Shown: positions 13,990-14,140 of the stretch, in pieces
How the letters are laid out: every line of letters begins with the position of its first letter
Position numbering within the stretch: position 1 is the stretch's first letter
Notes under the pieces: model-generated
What the model saw: only the letters and a program-made list of their open reading frames with translations
Told to the model about the DNA's origin: nothing
Databases searched by the model: none
Source: RZYP01 sp964386405
GTDB taxonomy: Bacteria > Bacillota > Negativicutes > Acidaminococcales > Acidaminococcaceae
Assembly: GCA_964386405.1 (NCBI GenBank)
Contig: CAYLRW010000044.1
Span: forward strand, 1 to 14,140
Direction of reading: 5' to 3'
Length of the DNA: 14,140 bases
Made by a program: the position numbers and the translations under genes

Positions 13990-14140
13990 TTAAGTTCTGG
14001 CAGGCACTAACGAAAATGTTTCGAACGAATGCTTTATATTATATATAGCCAAGGGGCAGAGATTTCCTCTGGCCGCTTCCGCACGCGACAATTCGCCTGC
14101 AAGCAGTCGGTCGCTGATGTGCAGCAGGCCCGTCAATTCT
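13990..14140 (-). CDS. Possible 3' end of an unrecognised gene (partial)
   Basis: Reading the minus strand, an open frame enters from the right edge and runs 49 codons to a stop at 13990-13992, with codon choice like that of the neighbours. It includes LLHISDRLLAGELSRAEAA and then NLCPLAIYN. The base composition is richer in G+C from about 14050 to the edge than in the gap before tex, which fits coding sequence. I do not recognise the family. Other frames here are also open over this short span, so the call is tentative. If real, it lies 65 bases upstream of tex in the same direction. Confidence 0.4.
   Translation of the reverse strand, partial: ELTGLLHISDRLLAGELSRAEAARGNLCPLAIYNIKHSFETFSLVPART

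Overview
The window is ordinary chromosomal DNA from a low-to-moderate GC Firmicute. The block tRNA-Ser, SRP RNA, dnaX, ybaB, recR, bofA-like gene is a classic Firmicute arrangement. The style of the LCP, FakAB, LysO and MATE proteins would fit the Negativicutes (Selenomonas/Veillonella/Phascolarctobacterium-like), but that finer placement is inference. I see no mobile elements, CRISPR arrays, phage genes or rRNA.

Left part (1-3620): a sigma70-type promoter overlaps a terminator from an upstream unit. It is followed by tRNA-Ser(GGA), a small 4.5S-type SRP RNA with its own terminator, and then the replication/repair cluster dnaX-ybaB-recR plus a small BofA-like membrane protein. A strong hairpin terminator closes this cluster.

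Middle part (3620-9360): a Nudix hydrolase of the CoA-pyrophosphatase type; an LCP (LytR-CpsA-Psr) cell-wall ligase with its own near-consensus promoter; and an intergenic region with two promoters and two mutually exclusive terminator hairpins. Next comes a 224-residue protein that I read as a divergent, stand-alone uroporphyrinogen-III-synthase (HemD)-like protein. A two-gene unit follows: a DegV-family fatty-acid-binding protein (FakB) and the fatty acid kinase FakA, which together phosphorylate exogenous fatty acids for phospholipid synthesis. A terminator closes it.

Right part (9360-14140): a lysine exporter LysO encoded as two overlapping genes, a MATE efflux pump, and, convergent with it across a shared bidirectional terminator, the RNA-binding transcription accessory protein Tex. 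The last 150 bases appear to hold the 3' end of another minus-strand gene that I do not recognise.

The items most worth a second look are the HemD-like protein, the promoter/double-hairpin leader just before it, the split LysO, and the overlapping promoter and terminator signals around tRNA-Ser and SRP RNA.
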